Shown here: positions 52,167-60,224 of the stretch, one piece after another
Layout of the letters: each line of letters begins with the position of its first letter
Position numbering within the stretch: position 1 is the stretch's first letter
Source: M3007 sp031373665
GTDB taxonomy: Bacteria; Bacteroidota; Bacteroidia; Chitinophagales; Saprospiraceae
Reading direction: 5' to 3'
DNA length: 64,000 bases
Assembly (NCBI GenBank): GCA_031373665.1
Contig: JANMMZ010000010.1
Span: forward strand, 1 to 64,000
Program-made: the position numbers and the translations under genes
Notes under the pieces: generated by a model
The model's database searches: none
What the model was told of the DNA's origin: nothing
Seen by the model: only the letters and a program-made list of their open reading frames with translations

Positions 52167-52553
52167 TCAATAATATTTCTTTGCAGTATATCTTTTTGGC
52201 TTATTGCTGACAAAAAGGGCATGCAATGAGTGTCCTGTCATGGCTCCCAATCCAGATAACAGGCCACCAATGAACCCAGTTGCCATGATGAGTTGAGCAC
52301 TGGATAAGCCTTGAAATATTTGGCCTACTTTAGTGGCCAACATTCCTCCATTGGGTATATTCCAAAATAAGGCAACAGTAGTCCATAACAAGATACCAGC
52401 CGCAGTTGCCGTAGCAAAAGTAGCCGCTGCGCTTTGAGGAAATATAATGGCTCCCAGCATAGCGATCACCGTGATACACCACCAAGGCAGCCCAAAGAAT
52501 GAGGTGCTACCAAGTATTAGGATAAATAAGGTTAGGTATAGTTTATTTTTCAT
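52167..52553 (-). CDS. Small membrane protein of unknown function
   Basis: A 128-residue protein with four hydrophobic segments: about 6-24, 26-42, 45-65 and 88-110, joined by short loops (LPWWCIT, WNIPNGGM). It ends in a basic tail (NKPKRYTAKKYY) likely facing the cytoplasm. I do not recognise a named family. The gene lies 30 bp downstream of folK on the same strand and probably shares its transcript. Confidence 0.65.
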   Translation of the reverse strand: MKNKLYLTLFILILGSTSFFGLPWWCITVIAMLGAIIFPQSAAATFATATAAGILLWTTVALFWNIPNGGMLATKVGQIFQGLSSAQLIMATGFIGGLLSGLGAMTGHSLHALFVSNKPKRYTAKKYY

Positions 52554-52583
52554 CTATTGTGTGTTGTTCAATATTTGATATGA

Positions 52584-53354
52584 TCAGATCATGTATTCAA
52601 GACGAACCATCTCTATTTCTTCTTTGATCTCCATGAATAGTTCATCGAGTGGACGTTTCAGTACTGGATGTTCTAATTCTCCTGCTACATCAATGTCCAT
52701 GAGTGGAATCAGTACAAAAGCGCGCTTGTGCATTTCTGGGTGCGGAATTTCGAGACCTTTATCACGAATGATCCGTTTTCCATACAACAAAATATCAATA
52801 TCAATGGTGCGCGGGCCCCATTTTTCTTTCCGTTCGCGACCCATTTCTTTCTCTATTTGAGTGACTGACTCTAACAAAGTGCGAGGATCCATGGTTGTAT
52901 TAACCATAATCACTTGGTTCAAAAAAGCCCCTTGGTCTGTATTGCCCATAGGAGCAGTTTCATACACGAAACTTTTTTTCACTATTTGTCCAACATACTT
53001 AGAGATCATCTCGTGGGCTGTCTTGATATGATCCTTGCGCTTGCCCATATTAGATCCCAAGCCTATATATACATTAATGTATTTCTTCGGAAAGTATGGT
53101 GCTTGATTTTTGACGGGTTCCCCGTCTTTTTTCAGCCTTTTAGGTGCTTCTGCCTTGTCATTGTCTTTCTTGACACTATTTCCCAAAGCCCTTTTATTGC
53201 TTTTAGCAAACTCTTTTTTGGCAGGGCTAACAAAGTCCTTTTTCGTGGTCTTCGGTGCCGCTGTTTTATCAGAGCCTGCAAAATCTTTTTTAGGTGCTTT
53301 GGAGAACTCTTTTTTATCGGATTTTGCGAAATCCTTTTTGATCTCTTTCGCCAT
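52584..53354 (-). CDS. folK: FolK (HPPK) with lysine-rich N-terminal tail
   Basis: A 256-residue protein. The C-terminal part (about 91-256) is a complete 6-hydroxymethyl-dihydropterin pyrophosphokinase, which transfers pyrophosphate from ATP in folate synthesis: YIGLGSNMGKR, FLNQVIMVNTTMDP, and the signature GPRTIDIDILLYG with HPEMHKRAFVLIPL. The N-terminal about 90 residues are disordered and very basic, with repeated KKDFAKSD / KKEFSKAP / KKDFAGSD / KKDFVSPA units. FolK is normally about 160 residues with no such tail. The tail may be a nucleic-acid or surface-binding extension. A TAACTTTG promoter box 20 bp upstream fits the long start, so the tail is probably translated. Confidence 0.9.
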   Translation of the reverse strand: MAKEIKKDFAKSDKKEFSKAPKKDFAGSDKTAAPKTTKKDFVSPAKKEFAKSNKRALGNSVKKDNDKAEAPKRLKKDGEPVKNQAPYFPKKYINVYIGLGSNMGKRKDHIKTAHEMISKYVGQIVKKSFVYETAPMGNTDQGAFLNQVIMVNTTMDPRTLLESVTQIEKEMGRERKEKWGPRTIDIDILLYGKRIIRDKGLEIPHPEMHKRAFVLIPLMDIDVAGELEHPVLKRPLDELFMEIKEEIEMVRLEYMI

Positions 53355-53372
53355 AACTTTTCAATTTTGCCG

Positions 53373-53380
53373 CAAAGTTA
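53373..53380 (-). promoter_or_regulatory. -7 box of folK
   Basis: Minus strand TAACTTTG, full match, predicting a leader of about 12 nt before the ATG at 53354 and thus supporting the tailed form. Confidence 0.55.
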
Positions 53381-53444
53381 GGAAAATAATTGAAATTTGT
53401 TGTGTTTCATCGCTACTTAGTCAAAATCATAACTTAGGCATTGC

Positions 53445-53452
53445 TATCTTTG
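53445..53452 (+). promoter_or_regulatory. -7 box probably serving the EamA transporter
   Basis: TATCTTTG, full match, about 300 bp before the ATG at 53755. The repeat element lies between, so the transcript would carry it in its leader. Confidence 0.45.
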
Positions 53453-53469
53453 CCCCTTTTGGCAGAGCC

Positions 53470-53713
53470 GATTGGTTCTTTAAAACTGGCCTCGCGAGGC
53501 TCTCCATTTGTAGAAACACACAAAAATACCCTAATCTTGACCTCAGATGTGGTCTTCCATTTGTTGAATTCGTTGGTTTTATTGCTGATTTCGGCTTCAT
53601 TTCTAGCATTTTTCATACAAATGGGCAACCTCTACAGAGAGGTCGAGATGGTGGTAAAATGTAAACTCCTACAAATGGTGAGCCTCTCCGAGGCTGACTT
53701 GCGAGAACCAATC
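53470..53713. repeat. Composite inverted-repeat element (MITE/REP-like)
   Basis: Terminal GATTGGTTCT (53470-53479) faces AGAACCAATC (53704-53713), a perfect 10-bp terminal inverted repeat. Inside, GCCTCGCGAGGCTC and CCATTTGTAG (53489-53512) face CTACAAATGG and GAGCCTCTCCGAGGC (53669-53694), nearly exact complements. Three hairpin units of the form TACAAATGG followed by a CCTC...GAGG stem are present: inverted near 53489-53512, direct near 53615-53645 (ACCTCT with AGAGGT) and direct near 53670-53694. No open frame of note and no transposase is present. Confidence 0.8.
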
Positions 53714-53754
53714 AACCCAGCCCTTTTGGACTCAACACCAAACTAATTTTAAGC

Positions 53755-54642
53755 ATGCTATACTTACTACTCACAGTCATTTGTTCCGTATTGCTGGGGT
53801 TCATTTTCAAATTATTTTCAAAATTTGGGATAGATTCTTTTCAGGCTATTGTATTTAATTATGTCACCTGCGTATGCTGTGGTGCTATCCATTTGGGGCA
53901 TTCTCCTTTGCAAACGGCGAATGCCGATAAGCCTTGGTTTCCTTATGCTTTGATGCTTGGTTTTGTGTTTATATCAGGGTTTACTACTGCGGCCATGACG
54001 GTAAAGTACTTTGGGGTAACCATCAGTCAGATCATGCAGAAGATGTCTATTTTGATGACCGTTCCGTTTGCGATATTGGTGTATCAGGAGTCGTCGGGAT
54101 TTGGAAAAATAATGGGATTTATATTAGCCGTTGCGGCCATTATTTTAGTGAATTGGCCGTCAGGCACACAAAATGGTGACAATCATGGGCTAAAAGTGCG
54201 AAGTTTGATCTGGATACCCTTGGTTACTTGGTTTCTATCGGGCATCATTGAGGTGACGTTTGTCAAGGTGCAGAAGGAAGGTATCATTGATTCAGGTGAC
54301 CCAACATTTATTTGCAATGTATTTGGCACTGCTGCGATCATTGGCCTTTGTGTGGCAACCTATGGTTGGATTCGCGGAACGCGGATATTTGCTTGGAAAA
54401 ACGTAGTGGGCGGTATTATTTTGGGTATTCCAAATTATGGAAGTATGCTGTTTATGCTCTTGGCACTTGGAAATGGGCTGGAGGGGTCGTTTGTTTTTGC
54501 GGTGGCGAACGTGGGGATTATTATTGCTACAACCTTTGGGGCGGTTACGTTGTTCAAGGAGAAATTATCATTCATCAATTGGGTCGGCATCGCCGTAGCA
54601 GTATTGGCTATAGCACTTATTTCAGGCGTATTGTTGTCCTAA
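53755..54642 (+). CDS. EamA/DMT-family transporter
   Basis: A 295-residue protein with about ten membrane helices in two EamA repeats of five. Typical features are the start of helix 1 (LLLTVICSVLLGFIFKLFSKFG), VTISQIMQKMSILMTVPFAILVYQE at helix 4 and the equivalent VANVGIIIATTFGAVTLFKEKLSFINWVG in the second half. DMT exporters move metabolites such as amino acids, nucleotide sugars or drugs; the substrate is not evident. It is followed by cox3 after 18 bp. Confidence 0.85.
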   Translation: MLYLLLTVICSVLLGFIFKLFSKFGIDSFQAIVFNYVTCVCCGAIHLGHSPLQTANADKPWFPYALMLGFVFISGFTTAAMTVKYFGVTISQIMQKMSILMTVPFAILVYQESSGFGKIMGFILAVAAIILVNWPSGTQNGDNHGLKVRSLIWIPLVTWFLSGIIEVTFVKVQKEGIIDSGDPTFICNVFGTAAIIGLCVATYGWIRGTRIFAWKNVVGGIILGIPNYGSMLFMLLALGNGLEGSFVFAVANVGIIIATTFGAVTLFKEKLSFINWVGIAVAVLAIALISGVLLS

Positions 54643-54660
54643 AGATCATCGGCTAATATC

Positions 54661-55269
54661 ATGAGCAATCAATCAAGCACACCAGAAAGCGAATTTCTTT
54701 TTCATCCCAAAAATGTAATGCTGTTCATTTTACTGACTGGACTGACTTTTTTGTTTTTGGCGCTCACCGTTTCCTATGTTTATATTAGGGTGACCAATGG
54801 AGTGATACCAGTGAAGGTTCCGTTTTTGTTTTTTGTGAATACCCTTATCCTTTTAGGAAGCAGTTATACCTTGATTCAGGCTAAAAAGTGCTACCTCAAT
54901 GATGATACTGAAGGATATCAGCAGTCTTTGAAATACACGATCGGTTTGTCACTGCTTTTTGCCGTGATGCAGTCTGTGGCATGGACATGGTTGTTTCAAA
55001 ACAATATCAACCTCAAGTCTTCTACGACCACAGGTTTTTTATACGTCATTTCATTTGTGCATCTGTTGCACGTCTTGGGTGGATTACCATTTCTCTACCT
55101 TTTTTATCAGACCGCTAGGAAAAGAATGATTGATCCAGTAACCGTATTGGTTTATTTCTCAGATTCCGAAAAAAGATTAAAATTGCACTTGCTGACCATT
55201 TATTGGCATTTTTTAGATGGCCTTTGGATTTATTTAGTCCTCTTTTTCTTGATAAACCAATTGATTTGA
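54661..55269 (+). CDS. Cytochrome c oxidase subunit III-like protein
   Basis: A 202-residue protein with five membrane helices. It has the subunit III motifs SFVHLLHVLGGLPFLYLFY and LLTIYWHFLDGLWIYLVLF, with the conserved His and Trp-His-Phe. Subunit III stabilises the catalytic subunit of heme-copper oxidases in aerobic respiration. Subunits I and II are not in the window, so this is a stand-alone copy, often seen in Bacteroidota beside other oxidase genes. It might instead belong to an alternative complex. It follows the EamA gene by 18 bp and may be cotranscribed. Confidence 0.85.
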   Translation: MSNQSSTPESEFLFHPKNVMLFILLTGLTFLFLALTVSYVYIRVTNGVIPVKVPFLFFVNTLILLGSSYTLIQAKKCYLNDDTEGYQQSLKYTIGLSLLFAVMQSVAWTWLFQNNINLKSSTTTGFLYVISFVHLLHVLGGLPFLYLFYQTARKRMIDPVTVLVYFSDSEKRLKLHLLTIYWHFLDGLWIYLVLFFLINQLI

Positions 55270-55289
55270 TTTAGAGATTTGACAGGCTC

Positions 55290-57752
55290 TTACCCACGCA
55301 AGGAATCAGCCATAGAAATTACCTCTGCAAATACACCTGCTGCCGTTACTTCCGCGCCTGCACCGGGGCCACGTACCACCAAGGGGCGATCATGGTAGCG
55401 CTCGGTGGTAAACACCACCATATTGTCGCTGCCAGATAAGAAATAAAATGGGTGGCTTTGATCGTAGGATTGGAGGGAAATACTGGCCCTGCCATCTTCC
55501 AATTTTGCCACAAAACGTAGGGCACGACCTTCTTTGGCGGCGGCATCTTTCAAAGATGCATAGTGTGCGTCGTGTTTTTCCAATTCTGACAAAAAAGCCT
55601 CTGCGGTAGGGGCTTCAAGACAAGATTGGGGCAATATGTTTTCCACTTGTACATCAACCGATTCCATCGCATAGCCTGCTTCTCTTGATAAAATAAGCAA
55701 TTTCCGACGTACATCGGCTCCGCTTAGATCGTCGCGTGGGTCGGGCTCTGTGTATCCGCGTTTTTTGGCCTCCCGCACTATGCTGGAAAATGAAGGCGCA
55801 TCAGGTGCAGAAAAGGTATTGAACAAAAACGATAAAGTGCCGCTCAGAATGCCTTCTATTTTGATGATTCTATCGCCCGATTGGATCAAATCGTTGAGGG
55901 TGTTGATTATAGGCAATCCTGCTCCGACATTGGTTTCATACCGCCATTGTACGCCACGCCGTTCTGATAGTAGTTTTAAACGGGCATATTGGAGATAAGA
56001 GGCCGAAGCGGCTATTTTATTGGGCGTTGAGATGGAAATGCTTTCATCTAAAATCTGCTCATAAAAACCTGCCACCTCTTGCGATGCAGTATTGTCAACA
56101 AAAATGGCATTGGGTAGGTTGAGGGCTATCATGCGCGCCACAAAATCCGACATAGAAAAGGTTTCTCCTGTATCTAATTCTGATTTCCAAGTACTCGGAT
56201 CTATACCATTTTCTTGAAATAGCATTTTGCGGCTATTCGCCAGTCCCACTACTTTTATTTCTAAATTGCGTTTTTCAAGCAAATATTGCGCTTGCGCCTC
56301 TATTTGGCGCAATAAGGTAGTGCCGATGAGTCCGGTACCCGTGATGAACAGGTGAAGGGTTTGAGCATCGGACAAGAAAAATGCTTCATGGATGGCATTC
56401 AACGCTTTGGTTTCGTCGAGTGCACTGATGACTACGGAGACGTTCAGTTCGCTCGATCCTTGCGCAATGGCTACTATATTGATACCGTTTTTGCCCAAAG
56501 CATTAAATATACGGCCGGCTACACCTGGCCGATAGCGCATATTTTCTCCGACTACTGCCACTACCGAAAGATCGTCTTCTATTTTCAAAGGATCTATCAA
56601 GCCTTCGCGGAGTTCATAAATAAACTCTTTTTCGGCCGATTGGCGGGCTAGTTGGGCTTGTTGCGGTGAAATAGCAAAGGTGATACTGCTTTCACTTGAT
56701 CCTTGTGTGATAATGACGATGTTGATATTGGCTTGGGCTAAGGCATTGAACAGTCGTGCTGCAATGCCCGGCACTCCAAATAAACCACTGCCTTGCAGTG
56801 TAATCAGGCATATATAATTGATACTAGAAATGCCTTTGATGGGAGCATCGCTTTTGTCAAGTTCGTGTGAAATATAGGTTCCGGGGAAACTAGGATTGAA
56901 GGTGTTTTTTATAATCAAAGGGATATTGTGCGCCAAAGCAGGTAATATCGTAGGCGGATAGATCACTTTTGCGCCAAAATGGCTCATTTCCATCGCCTCT
57001 TTGAATGTCATAGAAGGGAGGGTAAACGCCTTTTTTACCCGGCGCGGGTCGGCGGTCAAAACCCCGTCCACGTCAGTCCATATTTCAATAGCACTTGCCT
57101 TTAAGGCCGCACCGACGATCGCTGCGGTATAATCGGAACCGCCCCTACCCAAGGTAGTCGTGATCCCATCTTGGGTACTCCCAATAAACCCTGTGATGGC
57201 TTGTACCCTAGGATTTACTTTGAAATGTTTTTGAATCAAGGCGTTGGTTTCCTCAAAATCAACCCTTGCCGCGCTGAAATGCATATCAGTCCTGATTACA
57301 TCTCTAGCATCTAGGTAATCGGTAGGGATTCCGGCTTGATCCATGGCATGGGCTATGATGAGCGCGGAATTGCGCTCACCAAAACTCACCACAAAATCAA
57401 GGGATCGAGGCGAAACCTCGTGCAATAAGTAAATCCCTTGTAGCACATTTCGCAGTGCTTTGAAGTGTTCTGCTATTTTGGTTTCAATGGCATTTCTATT
57501 ATCGGCATCAAATAATTGCTCAATGGCTTCCGCATGGCGACGCTCTACTTTTTCCAATATTCGTTCGTAATTGGGATCACCTTTGGATGCAGTTACAGCC
57601 ATTTCAATCAAAGTATCCGTCACTTTAGAAAAAGCGGAAAATACGACTGCCATTCGCTCACCACGCTTATAATAATCTTTTAATATGAGTATCAGACCCT
57701 TGATGGTCTCTGGACTTCCTACCGATGTACCGCCGAATTTTAGAACTTTCAT
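55290..57752 (-). CDS. thrA: Bifunctional aspartokinase/homoserine dehydrogenase
   Basis: About 820 residues from the preferred ATG 57752 (MKVLKFGGTSVGS), 83 codons inside the longest frame; the longer N-terminal stretch is not a protein-like sequence and its DNA holds a promoter and hairpin. The order is aspartate kinase (about 1-280, KFGGTSVG and TTLGRGGSDYTAA), two ACT domains for threonine feedback (about 300-450, VVAVVGENMRYRPGVAGRIFNAL), and homoserine dehydrogenase (about 465-820, FITGTGLIGTTLL and GGAxxx-type LNDLIQSGD). It makes the first and third steps from aspartate to threonine and methionine. No thrB or thrC is adjacent. Confidence 0.93.
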   Translation of the reverse strand: MKVLKFGGTSVGSPETIKGLILILKDYYKRGERMAVVFSAFSKVTDTLIEMAVTASKGDPNYERILEKVERRHAEAIEQLFDADNRNAIETKIAEHFKALRNVLQGIYLLHEVSPRSLDFVVSFGERNSALIIAHAMDQAGIPTDYLDARDVIRTDMHFSAARVDFEETNALIQKHFKVNPRVQAITGFIGSTQDGITTTLGRGGSDYTAAIVGAALKASAIEIWTDVDGVLTADPRRVKKAFTLPSMTFKEAMEMSHFGAKVIYPPTILPALAHNIPLIIKNTFNPSFPGTYISHELDKSDAPIKGISSINYICLITLQGSGLFGVPGIAARLFNALAQANINIVIITQGSSESSITFAISPQQAQLARQSAEKEFIYELREGLIDPLKIEDDLSVVAVVGENMRYRPGVAGRIFNALGKNGINIVAIAQGSSELNVSVVISALDETKALNAIHEAFFLSDAQTLHLFITGTGLIGTTLLRQIEAQAQYLLEKRNLEIKVVGLANSRKMLFQENGIDPSTWKSELDTGETFSMSDFVARMIALNLPNAIFVDNTASQEVAGFYEQILDESISISTPNKIAASASYLQYARLKLLSERRGVQWRYETNVGAGLPIINTLNDLIQSGDRIIKIEGILSGTLSFLFNTFSAPDAPSFSSIVREAKKRGYTEPDPRDDLSGADVRRKLLILSREAGYAMESVDVQVENILPQSCLEAPTAEAFLSELEKHDAHYASLKDAAAKEGRALRFVAKLEDGRASISLQSYDQSHPFYFLSGSDNMVVFTTERYHDRPLVVRGPGAGAEVTAAGVFAEVISMADSLRG

Positions 57753-57790
57753 GAACCGTTTTGATAAGTGCTGGTGAAATGTGGAATCTA

Positions 57791-57821
57791 AGTACCCGCG
57801 GATTATACTCACTCGGGTACT
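57791..57821 (-). promoter_or_regulatory. Leader hairpin of thrA
   Basis: AGTACCCG (57791-57798) and CGGGTACT (57814-57821) form a perfect 8-bp stem with a 15-base loop, between the promoter box and the thrA ATG. It lacks a T-run, so it is not a terminator as such. Confidence 0.45.
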
Positions 57822-57831
57822 TGTAAGGGCG

Positions 57832-57839
57832 CAAAAGTA
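57832..57839 (-). promoter_or_regulatory. -7 box of thrA
   Basis: Minus strand TACTTTTG, full match. It sits inside the longest frame, so it decides in favour of the ATG at 57752 with a leader of about 73 nt. Confidence 0.6.
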
Positions 57840-57932
57840 CTGGAATTTCATAAAATATAACCCCTTGTAATTTGAAAAGGTTGTTTTTATGGCATTAGTA
57901 TCTAAATGATATTCAAAACATACCCAACTTGT

Positions 57933-57962
57933 TTTGGAAGCATCAAACCAATCATATCTTTG
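57933..57962 (+). promoter_or_regulatory. Promoter of the DoxX/MauE-like gene
   Basis: TTTG (57933-57936), 18-bp spacer, TATCTTTG (57955-57962), about 72 bp before the ATG at 58035. It diverges from the thrA promoter with about 95 bp between the boxes. Confidence 0.65.
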
Positions 57963-58034
57963 CAGCGCAATAAAAGGTGAACTCCGTTTTATTTCAAGCA
58001 TTCAATAAATCGTATAAATCAACAAAAGATATAC

Positions 58035-59579
58035 ATGACATCTTTACCTAATTTAATCATTGCTTTTGCCATCATCGGCGCTATTTTTACCTTTTTTACG
58101 GTAAGGGCAAAAAGAACAGAAAATATTCTCTGGTCTTTTTTACAGCACTTTTGCGGGGTATGGTTCGTTTTTTCAGGACTTGTAAAAGCAGTGGATCCGA
58201 TTGGAACGGCCTATAAAATGGAGGACTATTTTGTGGCGTTTGAACAAACCTTTGCTGGATTGACGAATGTATTCAAAGGGTTGGCTCCTTTATTTCCTTG
58301 GTTGGCCAAGTATAGCCTTGGTTTTTCTATTACCATGATTTTGCTGGAGATTGTGCTTGGCGTGATGCTGATCCTTGGCTACCGTCGTAAGTGGACGGCT
58401 TGGCTTTTCTTTGGTATTGTGTTTTTCTTTACCGTACTCACGGGCTTTACGTACCTGAGTGGTTTTGTGCCAAGTGAAGCCAATTTCTTTGATTTTGCTA
58501 AGTGGGGGCCTTATATCAAAACCCAAATGCGGGTGACTGATTGCGGTTGTTTTGGCGACTTTATCAAACTAGACCCAAAAATTTCGTTCTTCAAAGACTG
58601 TGGATTGATGATTCCTGCGATCCTCTTTTTGTGGCGTTCTAAAAACATGCACCAACTTTGGACTGGTACTACCCGCAATTGGATCACTGGTGCGGTAACG
58701 GCCTTGACAATGTGGTGTTGTGTACAAAATGCCTACCTAGGCCTTCCAATGGTGGATTTCCGTCCGTTCAAAATCGGTTCAGATGTGAAAGCACAAAAAG
58801 AACTGGAAAGCAAGGCTAAAGTTGACATCTTAGGGTGGGTACTTGAAAATACGAATACCAAGCAAGTGATTAAGTTTATGGAACCAGAAGCAGGCAAAAT
58901 AACCTATTATAAGCAGTATCCTAAGGATCAAGGCTGGAAGGTGAAAGACCAGATTCAGACGGATTGGTACGTAGAGGTAGATGGGGTAAAAAAACCTATC
59001 ACAAAGACTAAACTTAGTGATTTTGCCGTAGAAGATGGTGAAAACGGAGAAGTTACAGAAGACATTCTCAACGAGGAAGGCTATAGCATGATGATCGTTG
59101 CTTATCACTTAGATGGTTCAAAACAAACCGAAACAGTGATGGTCAATGACTCTACTTGGATGGTGGATACTTTGTATGTAGCCAAGGTTGGTTGTAAAGA
59201 CAAGGCAGTGAAAGACTCCTTGACAACCAGTCGCCGACTGGCTAATGTGACAACCAATAAAGTGGAGAAGGAAGTATTTATTCCAACCCCCGGTTATTCG
59301 GATGTGTTTACTAATAAAGTGAATCCTTTGGCAGCAGATGCCGCTAAGGCTGGTTGGAAAGTATATGGAATCACAACTTATGCAGACAATAAGGTTGCTG
59401 CAGATTTAGCACAAAAAACAGGCGCGAAATATCCATTCTATAAGGCAGATGATAAGTTGTTGAAAACCATTATCCGTGCCAATCCAGGTGTGGTAATTTG
59501 GAAAAATGGTAAAGTGGTAGGTATGTTCCACCACCGCCATATTCCATCTTTTGAGGCTATTAAAGGGACGTTTAATTAG
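58035..59579 (+). CDS. DoxX/MauE-like protein with thioredoxin-like tail
   Basis: A 514-residue inner-membrane protein of the BT_3928 type. Residues about 1-245 have six or so membrane helices with WFVFSGLVKAVDPIGTAYK and the redox motif TDCGCFGDFIK, typical of the DoxX/MauE group. A soluble region follows (about 255-380). The C terminus (about 385-514) looks like a thioredoxin fold (IPTPGYSDVF ... KYPFYKADDKLLKTIIRANPGVVIWKNGKVVG) but lacks a CxxC active site. MauE-like proteins help form disulfides or supply reducing power to periplasmic partners. I infer a role in periplasmic redox chemistry; it may have lost direct catalysis. Confidence 0.8.
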   Translation: MTSLPNLIIAFAIIGAIFTFFTVRAKRTENILWSFLQHFCGVWFVFSGLVKAVDPIGTAYKMEDYFVAFEQTFAGLTNVFKGLAPLFPWLAKYSLGFSITMILLEIVLGVMLILGYRRKWTAWLFFGIVFFFTVLTGFTYLSGFVPSEANFFDFAKWGPYIKTQMRVTDCGCFGDFIKLDPKISFFKDCGLMIPAILFLWRSKNMHQLWTGTTRNWITGAVTALTMWCCVQNAYLGLPMVDFRPFKIGSDVKAQKELESKAKVDILGWVLENTNTKQVIKFMEPEAGKITYYKQYPKDQGWKVKDQIQTDWYVEVDGVKKPITKTKLSDFAVEDGENGEVTEDILNEEGYSMMIVAYHLDGSKQTETVMVNDSTWMVDTLYVAKVGCKDKAVKDSLTTSRRLANVTTNKVEKEVFIPTPGYSDVFTNKVNPLAADAAKAGWKVYGITTYADNKVAADLAQKTGAKYPFYKADDKLLKTIIRANPGVVIWKNGKVVGMFHHRHIPSFEAIKGTFN

Positions 59580-59602
59580 TCATTGATATAACACGGTACA
59601 AG

Positions 59603-59651
59603 GAGGTGTCATCTATTTGCCTAAGTGGCGGAGATGATACCTCTTTTTTTT
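59603..59651 (+). terminator. Terminator after the DoxX/MauE-like gene
   Basis: GAGGTGTCATCT (59603-59614) pairs with AGATGATACCTC (59632-59643), 12 pairs with one G-U, followed by eight T. Confidence 0.85.
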
Positions 59652-59680
59652 GCCAATAATGCACAAATTTTTGAGTAAAT

Positions 59681-60163
59681 TTACGATCCAGACTGCGAAT
59701 TTCCAGCCTCCTGTGCAAAAGTATTGACCCATTTGGAACTTTCACCCGCCATGATTAATTCGCAGCGAAACACTAATTTTTTGAAATTCTCCAATTCAAC
59801 AGTGTTGTTGTAGTCTTCGCCGCTACGGCTCTCATATTTCATTTTTTCTTGGAGCAAGCCCTCACTCGCCGACCGATACCCAAGGTAGGTATCTTTGTCT
59901 TTGAGCAAGCCCGAAATACCCTCAATCACAGTCACCGCTGCCCCAAATAAGGCGGCGGCATACTTGAGTTCTGCCCATTTTTCAGAGAAAGCGATGCTCA
60001 CTGGCACCATGGCACTAAATGTGATGGAAATAATTTTTAACCATCGGTGGCGGCGTTTTAATTTGCTGCTGCGCTGGTCGTACCACTTGATTTGTTGATC
60101 CAAACGGGTGGCGATATAGGTGGGTGCATCGGTGGCCGACGCTGGCAAAGGTTGATTGTTCAT
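59681..60163 (-). CDS. DUF4231 / SLATT-like membrane protein
   Basis: A 160-residue protein. Helical N terminus (YIATRLDQQIKWYDQRSSKLKRRH), two membrane helices (about 46-66 and 68-88), then a helical cytoplasmic part (TYLGYRSASEGLLQEKMKYESRSG). This matches DUF4231, which belongs to the SLATT superfamily. Some SLATT proteins act as effector pores in nucleotide-signalled defence systems, but this one stands alone with no sensor or nucleotidyltransferase gene, so a housekeeping role is equally likely. Confidence 0.85.
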   Translation of the reverse strand: MNNQPLPASATDAPTYIATRLDQQIKWYDQRSSKLKRRHRWLKIISITFSAMVPVSIAFSEKWAELKYAAALFGAAVTVIEGISGLLKDKDTYLGYRSASEGLLQEKMKYESRSGEDYNNTVELENFKKLVFRCELIMAGESSKWVNTFAQEAGNSQSGS

Positions 60164-60224
60164 TTTCTCGTATCCTGTTTTTTTTGTCTGGATATAGTAA
60201 CAGTTATTATTTCACAGGCTATTA

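Larger units (their letters stand above)
53355..53754. other. 400-bp divergent intergenic region
   Basis: It holds the folK promoter box, a plus-strand TATCTTTG box and the inverted-repeat element at 53470-53713. Short open frames here follow the repeats and look spurious. Confidence 0.6.

Noticed and set aside
53110..53746. Plus-strand frames across folK and the repeat element
   Set aside because: Antisense shadows of the folK lysine-rich tail and of the inverted repeats.
57753..58001. N-terminal 83-residue extension of thrA
   Set aside because: Composition is not domain-like, and the stretch contains a promoter box and leader hairpin; the aspartokinase motif starts exactly at the internal ATG.
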